A stretch of 40,834 bases of DNA from positions 1 through 40,834 of the forward strand of contig CAXOVY010000028.1 in assembly GCA_964213355.1 (NCBI GenBank), in the 5' to 3' direction. Under the pieces are notes generated by a model. It was not told where the DNA came from and ran no database searches. It was given only the letters and a program-made list of their open reading frames with translations. The stretch is from JBAXAM01 sp964213355. Lineage in GTDB: Bacteria; Pseudomonadota; Gammaproteobacteria; UBA9339. Of the stretch, positions 15,406-27,400 are shown piece after piece. How positions within the stretch are numbered: the first letter of the stretch is position 1; each line of letters opens with the position of its first letter. Both the position numbers and the translations under genes were made by a program.

Positions 15406-18400
15406 TATGTTTTGCGCAGCTATATAAATCAAGGAATAAATCTATTTTTAAAAAAAGGTTTATTGCTGGCCATTATTGGCACTGGCGTCGGCTCGTGTGT
15501 CTGGTTGTGCTAATGACTTTTTCCAGCTCTTTATTCGCGCCGGTGTTCGCATCCTACCAGCCAACCATAAATGAAGCAGATACCATAACCAAAGCCCATA
15601 AAGAAAAACAAAACAGGGAAAACGAGGAGGGGAAACATGAATCGATATCAGGACCGATAAAATTAAAAGTCAACAATAACGAAACAGGAACATATTTTAG
15701 TCCACAGATCGATTCTCTAGAAAACAAGATTTTCTCATCACAAAATAAATATCAACCATACCTTGAAATAGGTGGTATTAAGCATTTTAATCAAGTATCC
15801 AGCGCAGCCGGCATATATGATCTTTTTATTCCATTGTTACAAACTGACGATCAAATATTATTTACCGATCTAAGAATCTTTGATCGAAGCGGTAGTTCAT
15901 CTGAGGGTAATTTACATCTTGGATTTAGAAAGCTATATCCAAATACAAGACAAATGTTTGGTATCTACGGAGCGTTTGATTGTAGAAGAAGCAGTGAAAG
16001 AAATAATTTTAATCAACTAACCCTGGGGCTAGAGTATTGGGTAGACAAATGGTTTGTTGGCGGAAATATCTATAAACCAATAGGGAAAACCACTGCGTAT
16101 GTAGAAAGAACCTCGCTCCCAGACAAACAAGAAATCAGAAATATCATTGTTACGAGAACTACAACAAATAAATATTATGAAAAAGCTCTTTCAGGAGTAG
16201 ATGCAGAAATAGGTTATGCAATTACTGATAATTTAACAAGCTATGCAGGCGGTTATTATTTTAATGCCAAAGAAACTAATTCGGTTATCGGTCCAAAGAT
16301 ACGTCTAACGTATGATTATCGAAAAACCACCGGTCGTATATTGGGTGTTTTAGATGGGATCAGTATAGAAGCAGGCGCTCAACACGACAAACAAAGGGGC
16401 AGCTCTGCTTATGTTGGAATTAAGTTTAAGGTGGGATTAACTAGTTTTGAGAAGAATAGCAATATTTCAGGATTTGAACGCCATATGGTTGAGCTGGTTA
16501 GACGTGATCCTGATATCGTAACAGGAAACACACCAGGGCAGCAAAACACACAAATAGAAATACAGCAAAAAGAACAAGGTACAGATTCAGAGGAAGGAGG
16601 CTATGAGCAAGGCCAAAACCGGGAAGAAAAAAAAGGCGAAAACATAGATAGAGAAAATGGAACTCTTAAAAAGTTATTAAAAGATTTTGGATTGCCGGAA
16701 GATGCGACGTGGCAAGATGTAAGGACTATATGGAAAGAGTATGTATTTAAATACCATCCAGATAAAAATAAAGATGGCGCTGAGCAATTTACCTACTATT
16801 CGAATATTTATGAAAAACTCTACGAAAAGAAAGATGTAATTAAAGCAAGAGATGGTAAGGGACAATATAAACAAGGCCAAGCTGCAGCCTCTCAGCCAAA
16901 AGAAGAGGGTTATCGACAACAGCCAGGAGGGCAAGCTACTTTTGATGGTGATAATGATAAATCAGAGCAGAAAGCCATAGGTTGCTGTATTGGCGATGAT
17001 TATCAACAAAAGGCAGAAGGACGATTTGATGATAATAAAATTTCACAGGATATAAAGGCTAGTGGCAGCGAAACAAAAATATCCAGTGAGCCAAAAACGG
17101 GAGTAACAAATGAAAGCAGTGATGGTAAATCTACGGCGCTTGTAATAAGAACAGAAGATCTTCCTATTGAAAAACACGAAGGCGTAAATGTAAAAAAAGA
17201 AACGTCTGAAAATTTACCTGTTTTATTAAAAGAATTTGGATTGCCAGAAAACGTGACATGGTACGATGCAAAAGCCAAACAACAAGAATACGAATTAAAA
17301 TATTATTCAGGTAAGACAGATAAGAACAAGGACGGCGAACAGGCGCTTATTCGTTATAACGGTCTTTACGAAGGAACAAAGGATGTGTTTAGCGAAGCAA
17401 GCAGTAGCGGCAACCGGTACAAACAAAATCAGGTTGATGTATTAAGATACTTAAAATACACAAGTGGTACGCTGGCAACATTTTTGATACCGCGGTCGAA
17501 AGCGAAGACCGACAATGACAACGGCTCTACTGCTCCCATTGTAGAAACTCAAGAGATATCAATAGACACCAGCATTATTGATACATATCAAACAAATAAT
17601 ACGGCAGTTACTAAATATACGCCCAGTCTGTTTATAAACAGAAATTTTCTTGGGAGTGATGATGGCTTATTGCAAAGACACCAAGCTGAAACCACCAATG
17701 ATATATACGGAAAAGATAATGCGATGGTTTGTTATGGAATGGCTGCAGGAGGGTGGGATCAATTAAGAGAAAATACATCTTTATTAGGGACAGGTGTATT
17801 TAAAAGAGTGGAGATAACTACAACAAGAGTGGTGGAGGCTGGCGCGGTACAAAAGGTTTTTTCGATAGCAGCAAAAAACAAACAAAATTCATTAGCAACA
17901 AATCCTAAGGTTTTTTTTGATCTGGATACATGTTTGATATGCAAAGAATCCAGAGACGGTTCATGGAGATTAACAAGCCGCAATGGAGATGATGAAGGAA
18001 ATGGATCAACGAGGAGTTATGATCAACTAAAAATAGCAATAGGTGCGACAAATACGACAATTTCTGAAGACTTAGGCTTAAAATCTTATCTTGTTAATAA
18101 TGGTGGGGTGGGGTTAAGAGGCCCGCCTGATAATGCAGATGCGAGGCCTTTAATAGTAAATGATGTGGCTTTTTCTATTCTGGATACCAATTCTGTATGT
18201 AATGGAAGCTGGATTTATGTGCACGAAAAATCAACTCTTCGTTCTGCGCCGGTAGGATATGCGAAAAATAATACTCCTATTCTAGAAACAGGAATATTGT
18301 TTAGTGTTTTTTCTAACATAAGTCAGTTCAATTATACTCAATCTTTTGTTCCTTCGAAAACAGAGCATATAAAACCAATAATTCAACCAAATCGAAATAA

Positions 18401-21400
18401 TATATTAAGCATAGTCACAGATTTGGGGATGGCCACTCTAAAAGGGCTAAAATGGTTGGGTTGTGTAATCGACCATTTTTTTGGTGGGTTTCAAATAATA
18501 CCGGGTGCATACGCCTTAGAGATCACTTCTCAAATTGAACCCGACCCAACTAATCCAAGTGTTACGTCAAATACTCTGTTACCAGAACAGTCAGCAGAAA
18601 ACAAAAAAGAGCCGTATGGAATTGAAGAGCTGATGAATATATTGGCTCCAGAGCCAAAGCTAAAGTCAGAACAACAACAGATTGTAAATAAAATCTATAC
18701 GATTGATGGGCTCATTAGCCTGCTAAACACCATCGATAGTACTTCTCGAGGACTAACTGAAGACCAAATAAATGTTTTAGAGAGAGTGATAAAGGATGGG
18801 AGTGCTTATAATATACAAGTCCATAAGCTTATAGCCAGAATATTAACTAATTACGTTACTCATTATGCAACAGGTTCTTCGCATGTTGTTTTTTTAGTAG
18901 ATTTAGCCAAAAACGAAAATATCGAGAGTGAAATAGCGGAAACTATCATTAATAAATTTGCTAATGACGTTACTTCAGCAAAAGCATGGCGTGACAATAA
19001 AGTGTTTGATAGCTTTGCTTCATTATTATCTAAAGATACTAGTTCTTATGCATTAGCGCGCGCGTTAATTTATGCCAATAGTGAACTTCATGGTTATATG
19101 GCCGATATAGAAGCCCTACAATATTTTGAAAAACTATTAGATGTAGATGATGATGCAACTAGAAAACTAGCGTCGATATTAGTGGCTGGTTCGCTAGAAC
19201 AATTATTGTTATCGTATAATTCTAATACAAACCTTTCCGCGATAGAGAGATATATTAATAATCTGCAAGATAAAACCGGCAAGCTCCCATCAACTTTAAT
19301 AGAGAAGGTTTTTGAGATTTATAATAAAGACCAGAGGTATTTTACAAGGCTGATTGTTGACCAATTGGCTGAAGATAAGCAGCTCTCTTCTTCTTTGTTA
19401 AACAAACTTATCGAAACTGATAGCCAAGTTGTACCATTAGAAAATATAAAAGATCCAAAAGCTGCTTTGTTCATAGCATTACGACTTATTCAAAATCATA
19501 TTGTCCCTGCAGAAACAACACTAAAGTATTTTATCCAATTTTTGTTGAATGAAGATGAGTCGATAGTTGATACGAACGCAACATATATATTGGCCATCAA
19601 TTTATTTCATCAATTAAATAAAAAAATACCCGAAGCAATAATGCCAGCTCTTGCTGATACGTTAATTACATTGTTTCCCCAGGTTGGTGATCTGCAGCGT
19701 TCTAAAATTGATGAAATTTTAAAGGAAAAACTTAATGAGAAACAAAAATCGAGGCTAGAGACGCAAAGATTGATTGTAGCGTGGTATACGGAAAATAATC
19801 TTGAGAAAAAGAGTGAACTAAGCAAACGGTTGTTTAATGAAGTCAATAATGATACTGCAAAAGAACTTATTCCGTTTTTTAAAAAACATCTGGCCTCACA
19901 AAATAGAAAATTGCTAGAGATAGCAAAAGATGCGCTTATTAAATTGAATGAACATCAAGAATTGTTTTTGAGTGGTATGGAAAAAGAAGCAATATCTTTT
20001 GTTGATGCTGCTAATAGCTTATTGGGGTCGATGTTTGGTAGTTATTATAAGCTTGAGATTGGTAACGATGCGTTTTTACTTAATAAAGAGCAATGGCAGC
20101 AGATACAAGCTCAATTTAAAAATTTTTCTTGGAACATCAAAAGTGATATTAAGCGAATAGGCTTTACCGATTTAAATGATTTAAATGAGTTTTTAGTATT
20201 TGTTCAAGAAAACGGGATCAATGAACGAGAATTAAATGAGGGATTGGGCGGGCATGTTTTGACTGTTGCCGTGGTTTATAGCGAGCTACTTAAGAATTTT
20301 ATAGCTAATGTTGGGTGTGGGGCGGAATTATCTATAAAGGATAAAGAGGTTTTGAATGTGAGCGCTAGTTATCTGATTAATAGGCTCCAGTGGCCGGCTG
20401 ATTTCCTATTTGGTTTGATAAAAAAGACAAGTCAAAGCGATAATAAGAATGATCTTTCCATATTGATAACCGTATTAGACAAACTTGTTAAGTATAAAAT
20501 AAGTCCAGCAGAGATGGTTGATAGAAATGGGTCAACTGCAGTTGTAATATTAAAGGAATATATAATATTAAAGAAAAAACCGATTGCAGAGCTGTTGCCA
20601 GCAATAGATCGTTTAATTAGCGATAACCATTTTTTTGTAGGGAAAGAGGTGGATTCTTTTATTGAAGAGCTTAAAGAATTAAACAAAGACAATCCCAAAA
20701 TATTAGAGATGATTGATGATCTTTTCGGACATCATTATTTTAAAGAGCAGCTTATAAGAATAAAAGAAATTAAGTTGGATTGGTTAAAATCAAAGTATGC
20801 AATAGTAGTAAGCAAAACCAAGCCTGACATTTGTGAAGAAAAAAACATCTGTCTATATAAAGAAGAGCAAAAAATCTGTCTATCCACAACAGTAAAAACA
20901 ATATGCCTAGAGGATATTAAACAAGAGGAGTTAAAAAAACTGGAAGCCGTTTTTAATAGTGATATAGGTGCGGATGCTACCATAATCTACGAGCAAGCCG
21001 CTAGATTAGGGGTGGCGCCGAAATTGGGCGGGATAGCGCTGCCATTATCTAGCTGGTCTAAGAAGGAGTATATGCAATGGCGTCAAACTGTTGCCCATGT
21101 GGATTATGATAATAATGAATTAATGGCTGAAATTATAGCGGTGCTTTCGCAAGCTGTACACGAGACAATTCTTTTTAAGAAAGGGAAAAAATTCTATCCT
21201 CGGGATATACAGCTTTTGGCATTGATCTCATTATTAAAATCATCAACAGGTGGTTTAGCTCAGATTGCCACGGGGGAAGGAAAAACGCTGATTATAGCCA
21301 TGTTTGCAGCGATTAAAGTAATTGATGGTAGGCAGGTAGATATTATCACCAGTACACACGAATTGGCAGAGCGAGATGCTGCAGATAATAAAAGTTTCTA

Positions 21401-24400
21401 TGAGCTATTTAATATTAGCGTTGCTCATAATGTCGAGACTAGAGAGAGAGGGAAAGCAAAAGAATGCTATGAAAAAGACGTCGTTTATGGGGATATTTTA
21501 CATTTTAACGGAGATGCATTAGGAGATATTACGGATAACGTAAGGCTGGGCAGAGGCTTTGATATTCTTGTCGTAGATGAAGTGGATAACATGTTTATCG
21601 ATCTAAACAGCATGAAAATACAGTTATCAAGGGAAATTCCTGGATTTGATGTTTTAAATCAACTTTTGGTATACATGTGGGGAGAGGCAAAAAGAACCAG
21701 CGCAATGTTATCTCAACACTCAGACCCAAACAAATGTTATTTTAAGAAGTTGCTGGATGAAGCGCAGAAAGAAGAATTACTAAAAAAAGATGCTGAATTA
21801 CAGCTTACCAAAGATGGTGAACATTGGGTTTGGTTGTCAGAAGTAAATCAAAATTGCTTTTCTATTATAGAAGATCATCTCACAGAGTACACCACAAAAT
21901 ATCTATTTGCTTTTGATGAGCATATCAAAACGAAAAGATTATTTGTTGTTCCTAGTCATCTTGAGGAATTTGTTAAAGATCACCTACAGGATTGGATAAG
22001 ATCTATATCTTTATCTTTGTCAAATAACTACGTGGAAAGGGTGCACTATATTCTTGATAAGAAACCCGGCGATGATCTTTTATCTGTGGTTCCGACAGAT
22101 ATAGGAAATGGAGTGCTTCTATTTGATTTGCAATGGTCAGATGGGCTGCATCAGTTTTTACAAATAAAGCATGCTTTGACGATGTCTACAGAAAGTGTCA
22201 TTAGCATTTTTATGTCCTATTTTGGGTATTTTAATAAGTATAAGGGCAAAATTTATGGCGTAACTGGTACGTTAGGAACGCCATGGCATCATAATTTTCT
22301 TCGAGATGTTTACGGCGTGACTTTAAGTATTATTCCTACTTTTACTCATAAAGATTCTACAGAGTTTCCACCAGTAATTGCCAATAATGAAGGAGAATGG
22401 CAACGAGATATTATTGATGCTATTAGGAGAATAGCGTTGAATCAAAAGAGACCTGTTTTAGTTGTTATGGAAACAATAGAACAAGTTCAAAGTATAGAGA
22501 AATGCCTAATTCTATCGGGATATAACAGATCGCAAGTATTTACCTACGGTATTGGTAACGATAATAAATATAAGTTTAATGTTAAAAAAGAATTAAAAGC
22601 AGGGGATGTGGTTCTTGCTACTAATCTAGCAGGGCGTGGTACTGATTTAAGCATTGATTCAGAGTCTATAAAAAGAGGCGGTTTACATGTTTTCGTTACA
22701 ACGCTTTCTGTAAGCGTACGTATAGAGGACCAAATTTATGGACGAACAGCTCGTCAAGGCGATCCCGGATCTGTGCAGTTAATTGTCAATGGTGAGCAAT
22801 TAAAAGCCGATTATAAGGATTACAAAGATATTGACGATTGCCTAAAGGAATTAAAAGCTGGCAGTGAAGATATCAGCTGTTTAAAAAATATGAGAGCAGG
22901 AAAGGAGATACAGGAGCGTGGAAAAGATATTCAAATTAAATTACCCCATCTTAAAATCACGGATAATTTATTTTCTTCGTATGTTGAATTAATGAAAGAG
23001 CTTGATACGCCTACTGGATACCAATTATTGGTTGGTAAACCTAAAAGTGATCAGGTGTTAAAAGATTTTACTTTATATCTTTATAAAGAAGAAACAAAAA
23101 TCAGGCTTAGGATATTTAATGGCAAAGAAATTGAAGATGTGATTAAGAAAGATTCAAGTGTAACGGAATTAATTAAAGGTGTTGATCCGCGGGCTGCAAA
23201 ACATATCGATGCCATTTTATCCCTGAATTCAGATGCTGATAATGCTATCAGTGCTTTAGCTTCTAGCTTGAACAAACAAGACAACGAATTAATCCATTTT
23301 ATTGCCGCTAACGAGGGGTATAGAAAAATCTCTGGTATTTATGAGAGAATTAAGAGCATTTATGACGAAGTAGCAGAAATAACAAAAGGAGCACAAGCTG
23401 AAAAACAATACCTTGAAGCGCTGCTTAAAAAAGACCCAGCTTTTAAAGATTTACAAAGAAGCGATAATAAAATTGATGGTGGTTTGTTAGAAAAAATAAA
23501 GTTGCGAAAACTATTTTTATTATGGTTAGTTGATAGAAAGCTTTACAATCACGAATATGAAATCAGGCAGCTCAATGAATATTGGGGATTTTGGTTAAGA
23601 AAACACGTTGATCCGTTACTTCGTCATGCATACGAGCAAATTGATGTTAAAGAATGGCGCCTAGATGAAATAGAAAAGAAAATAAAAAGTGATTTTTCTG
23701 AATTTAGAGCCAAGATGGTGCAAGATTTCAACGGCAAAGGATTTATCAAAAATAAGGATTATTATGTACTAAAGGCCTGGCGTAACCTACAGATTTATTA
23801 TACTCAACCGCTAGATAATAATGGAATCCCTTCTAACCTGATGAACTTAATTGAAGGCGGCGGTAGAAAGACCGGACCACTAACAGCCGCAGAGAGTTTT
23901 CTTAATGAGGCGACAAATCTAGATGAAACCTATTCATGGACGGCTTATAACGCAAGAGCGTACATAAACTTAATCAAAGATGGGGCTGGCATTCATAAAG
24001 AAGAGCAAGCCGGAGAGGCGGGCAGAGTTAATAAACAGTTCTATAATGATACGCTTCTTGCTATCAAAAATATCCAAGATGTAATTATACCAGGATTTGA
24101 AAAGCAATTAACCGTTTTGTCTGCTCAAGAAATTATTGAAATTGATAGCGAGCTTACTATTCAGTTGATAGCTTCTATTGAATTTTATAAAAAAATTGCA
24201 GAAGTACTACAAAAAAACATAGACAATGTTTGTAAGGCAGTACAAGAAAATGGAATAGTTAGAACAGAAGGAGTTGTAGATACAGATAAATGGGCGCAAA
24301 GCATCAATGTTACCGCAACTGTATTACAAAATATCGGCAAAAATTCAGACATATCTTCAGCTGGTTATAATGCTTTAGGTCATATCAATGAGGCTTTAAA

Positions 24401-27400
24401 ATCCGATACTGATCAGCAAACCAATCTTGATCGAATCGCAAAAAATATTGAGGGTAAGCAGCAGGCTGTTCTTGAGCAAATCGCAAGTCAAGTTTTAGGA
24501 AAGGGCGGGATTCTAATCGAAACTAGTGTTTATAAATTAGAACCAAAAGAAAAGGATTGGCTCGGCACTATATTTTCAGCAGTAATGGGTGTTGTATTTA
24601 TTTGTGTAGGAGTATTACTTGCACCAGTTGGTGGAGTTTTTGTAAGTGTTCTTGCTAATTCATTAGTATTGAAAGGGATAGGAGACATAATATCATCTGC
24701 AATCTCTTTAGGTACCGGTAACCCAATTGACATTCGAAGCTATCTAAAATCTACCGCAATAAGCATAGGAATAGCTATAGTTACTGCGGGTGTTTTAAGT
24801 TTTGCCGATAAAATGATGGGTGGTATAAGGGCGTTAGATGCCTTTGCAGGAAGGGGATATGACGCTGCAGGTAATTTAATTACCGGAGTTCCAACCAAAT
24901 TAGCAAGTAATCCATTGGAATTTATAAGCAAGGCAGCGCTTATGCAAGCGGGTACTACTGTAGCGAGTATTCCTTTATATGATTTAGTGGGCAGAAAGAT
25001 GGTAAAGCCAGAAGATATAAAGGAAAAAGCAAGTGGCGCTATAGAAGAGATTATTTCTGATTGTAAGGACGCATTAAGAAAGATTTTTGCAGGGGATTTG
25101 GCAGAAGAGTTATATGAAAAAATTAATAATATAGTTGACAAATATTTAGATAGATTTACTAGTGTTGGCGCTCAATTTGCTACTGGAGTGCCAGTAAATG
25201 TAGCTAGTAATTTGCTAACAGGCGCTCCAGCTTCATATGGATTAGGCGGTCTTTTTCAAACAGCAGTGGATCTAACTCAAGGATTAATTAAAAACGCCGA
25301 AGCCATACCAGAAATAGTTAGAGATACCAAGGCGGCTATTAGAGAGCTTGCTGCGAAGGTTCCAACAAGTTGGTCGATGATGGAGCAAAAGCTTAAGACA
25401 ATTTTTAAAATAGGTGATGATGCAAATCAATTGGCGGCAGCGTTGATATCTCAGGGTGTATATATCTCTAATGGAGAGATTACCAGAGAGTGCAATAAAC
25501 TAAGAGAAGTTAATTTAGATGGAGCTAAGTTAAATGATGGGTCGCCAGAAGGATATAAAAATGGACTAGCAGATGTATGTAACGATGTATGGAATACATT
25601 ACAAAAAGATTATGACTATACCTCGCTTAGAGGCAATTTTATTGGCTTAACAACAGGGGCAATAACTTTTATCCGAAAAGATTTAGCGCACTCTGGAAGC
25701 CAAGGACTCTCTACACTCATAGTAAATCTAATTAACAACGGGATAGAAAAAAAAGAGATAGAAAAAGAAAAGCGACAAGCGAAAGAAGAACGGCTAGCAA
25801 AAGATTTAGACGAAAGGTTAACAAAAGCTAAAGAAGACAGTTATAAAAAGTATACAGATGCGGACAGTAGTTATGAAAAAGCTGCAAAACTTGAATTAGA
25901 AAGAGCGCTTAGGGACAGGACGTCTCCGGAAACTGACACAGCCGAACAAACGAAGTGGCATCAAGTAAAAAAAGGAGAAAGCCTGTCTGGGATAGCAGCA
26001 AGAGAATTAGGCTCAAAAGCATCAGCAAAAGCGGTAGATAAATTAGTAAATGAATTAATAAGATTAAATCCGGAGCTAGCGACAAACCCTGATTATATTC
26101 AGCAAGGTCAAGTATTAAGGGTTCCTGTTATTAGTGGCAGTAATTATGGTGTTAGTAGTCATGTTGGTGATGGCTCGCACATCGGTAAAGCAAAAGATGT
26201 GTCTTTATTGGACAGCTTTATTGACAATAATTTCGATGCTCTTATTTCCAGCTATAGTTTTAAATCACCATATGAGTCTATTTTTGATAGTTTTTGGAAT
26301 GGCGATGATGGTTATGGTGATAGCAGAGCCCTATCTCATGAACCCAATTATTTTAGCAATATCTTCATGGATTTTGATAATGGAGCTGTATGTGCCGGAT
26401 TCGAAGGAGACGCTCTTGATAGCTTTATCAAATCATCTCCTGAGGAACTAAAAGAGTTTTTTAATTATAACAAGGATAAAGTAAAAAGTTTTTTTGAAGA
26501 TATTAAAAACGGCGGCAGTGCAGTAGCTGATGATCTTAAGGAAAAAGCGAGTCAAATTATAGATGCGATTAACGCTCATACAGGTTTGGATATTAATTAC
26601 GAAACATATGGAATGGCCAGAGACGTTATTATCAAATCATTAGGTTTTTTACCTGGTTCCTCGCCGTTATTAATAAATTTTGCCGAAGGGATGGCTAACG
26701 CAGGGATAAGTGATCTTACAGGATTTGCTGAAATTATCTCTCATCCAATACAAACGTATGAAGGACTTAAAAAACTCATTACTAGCCCAGAAGCAAGGCA
26801 ACAATTCGGTGATAGTGTGCGCCAAGAGTGGAGCGCTAAAATAGATCGTATGGATCAAGCCTTGCAACAAGGGAATGTAGAGCAGCTAAGCAGAGAAGCC
26901 GGCGAACTTTTTTGGCAGGTAGGTAATTTGCTAATTGGAGTTAGTGGTGTAGCTAAGGCTAGCATAGCATTGGGAAAAGTAGGGATTAGTGTTGGGACTA
27001 AAGGATTGGGCGTGTTATCTGATTTAGCAGGATTTGATAATCTCTTTGCTAAAGGGGGCCAATTCGTTGCAAATGGCAAATCGTGGATTGGTAATAGTCA
27101 AACAAGTGCCATTAGAATTAATAACCCAGACAATATAGGTGTTAAAACGTTTTCTAAGTTCTTGCCTGAGCAAATACCAGCTGGCAGATTAGTCTACGCG
27201 AAAGGATTTGATGATTTAAGCGACTTAAAAAACTTTGAACCTGGAAGCAGATATTATCATGGTAAGGTAAAAAGAGATTTATATTTAGTAAATATTCATG
27301 ACGCTAATAAAAAATTAGTTTTTCATTCTAATCCTGGACCAAATGAAAGAACCATGGCTTGGGCAACCCATCTTAAGACTTACGCTAGAACACCTGAGCC

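Noticed and set aside
24740..25141. 133-codon minus-strand frame inside the giant gene
   Set aside because: It is antisense to a clearly coding, conserved-looking region, and has no ribosome-binding site or domain. It is a shadow frame. The same applies to the other antisense frames in 16677-27079.
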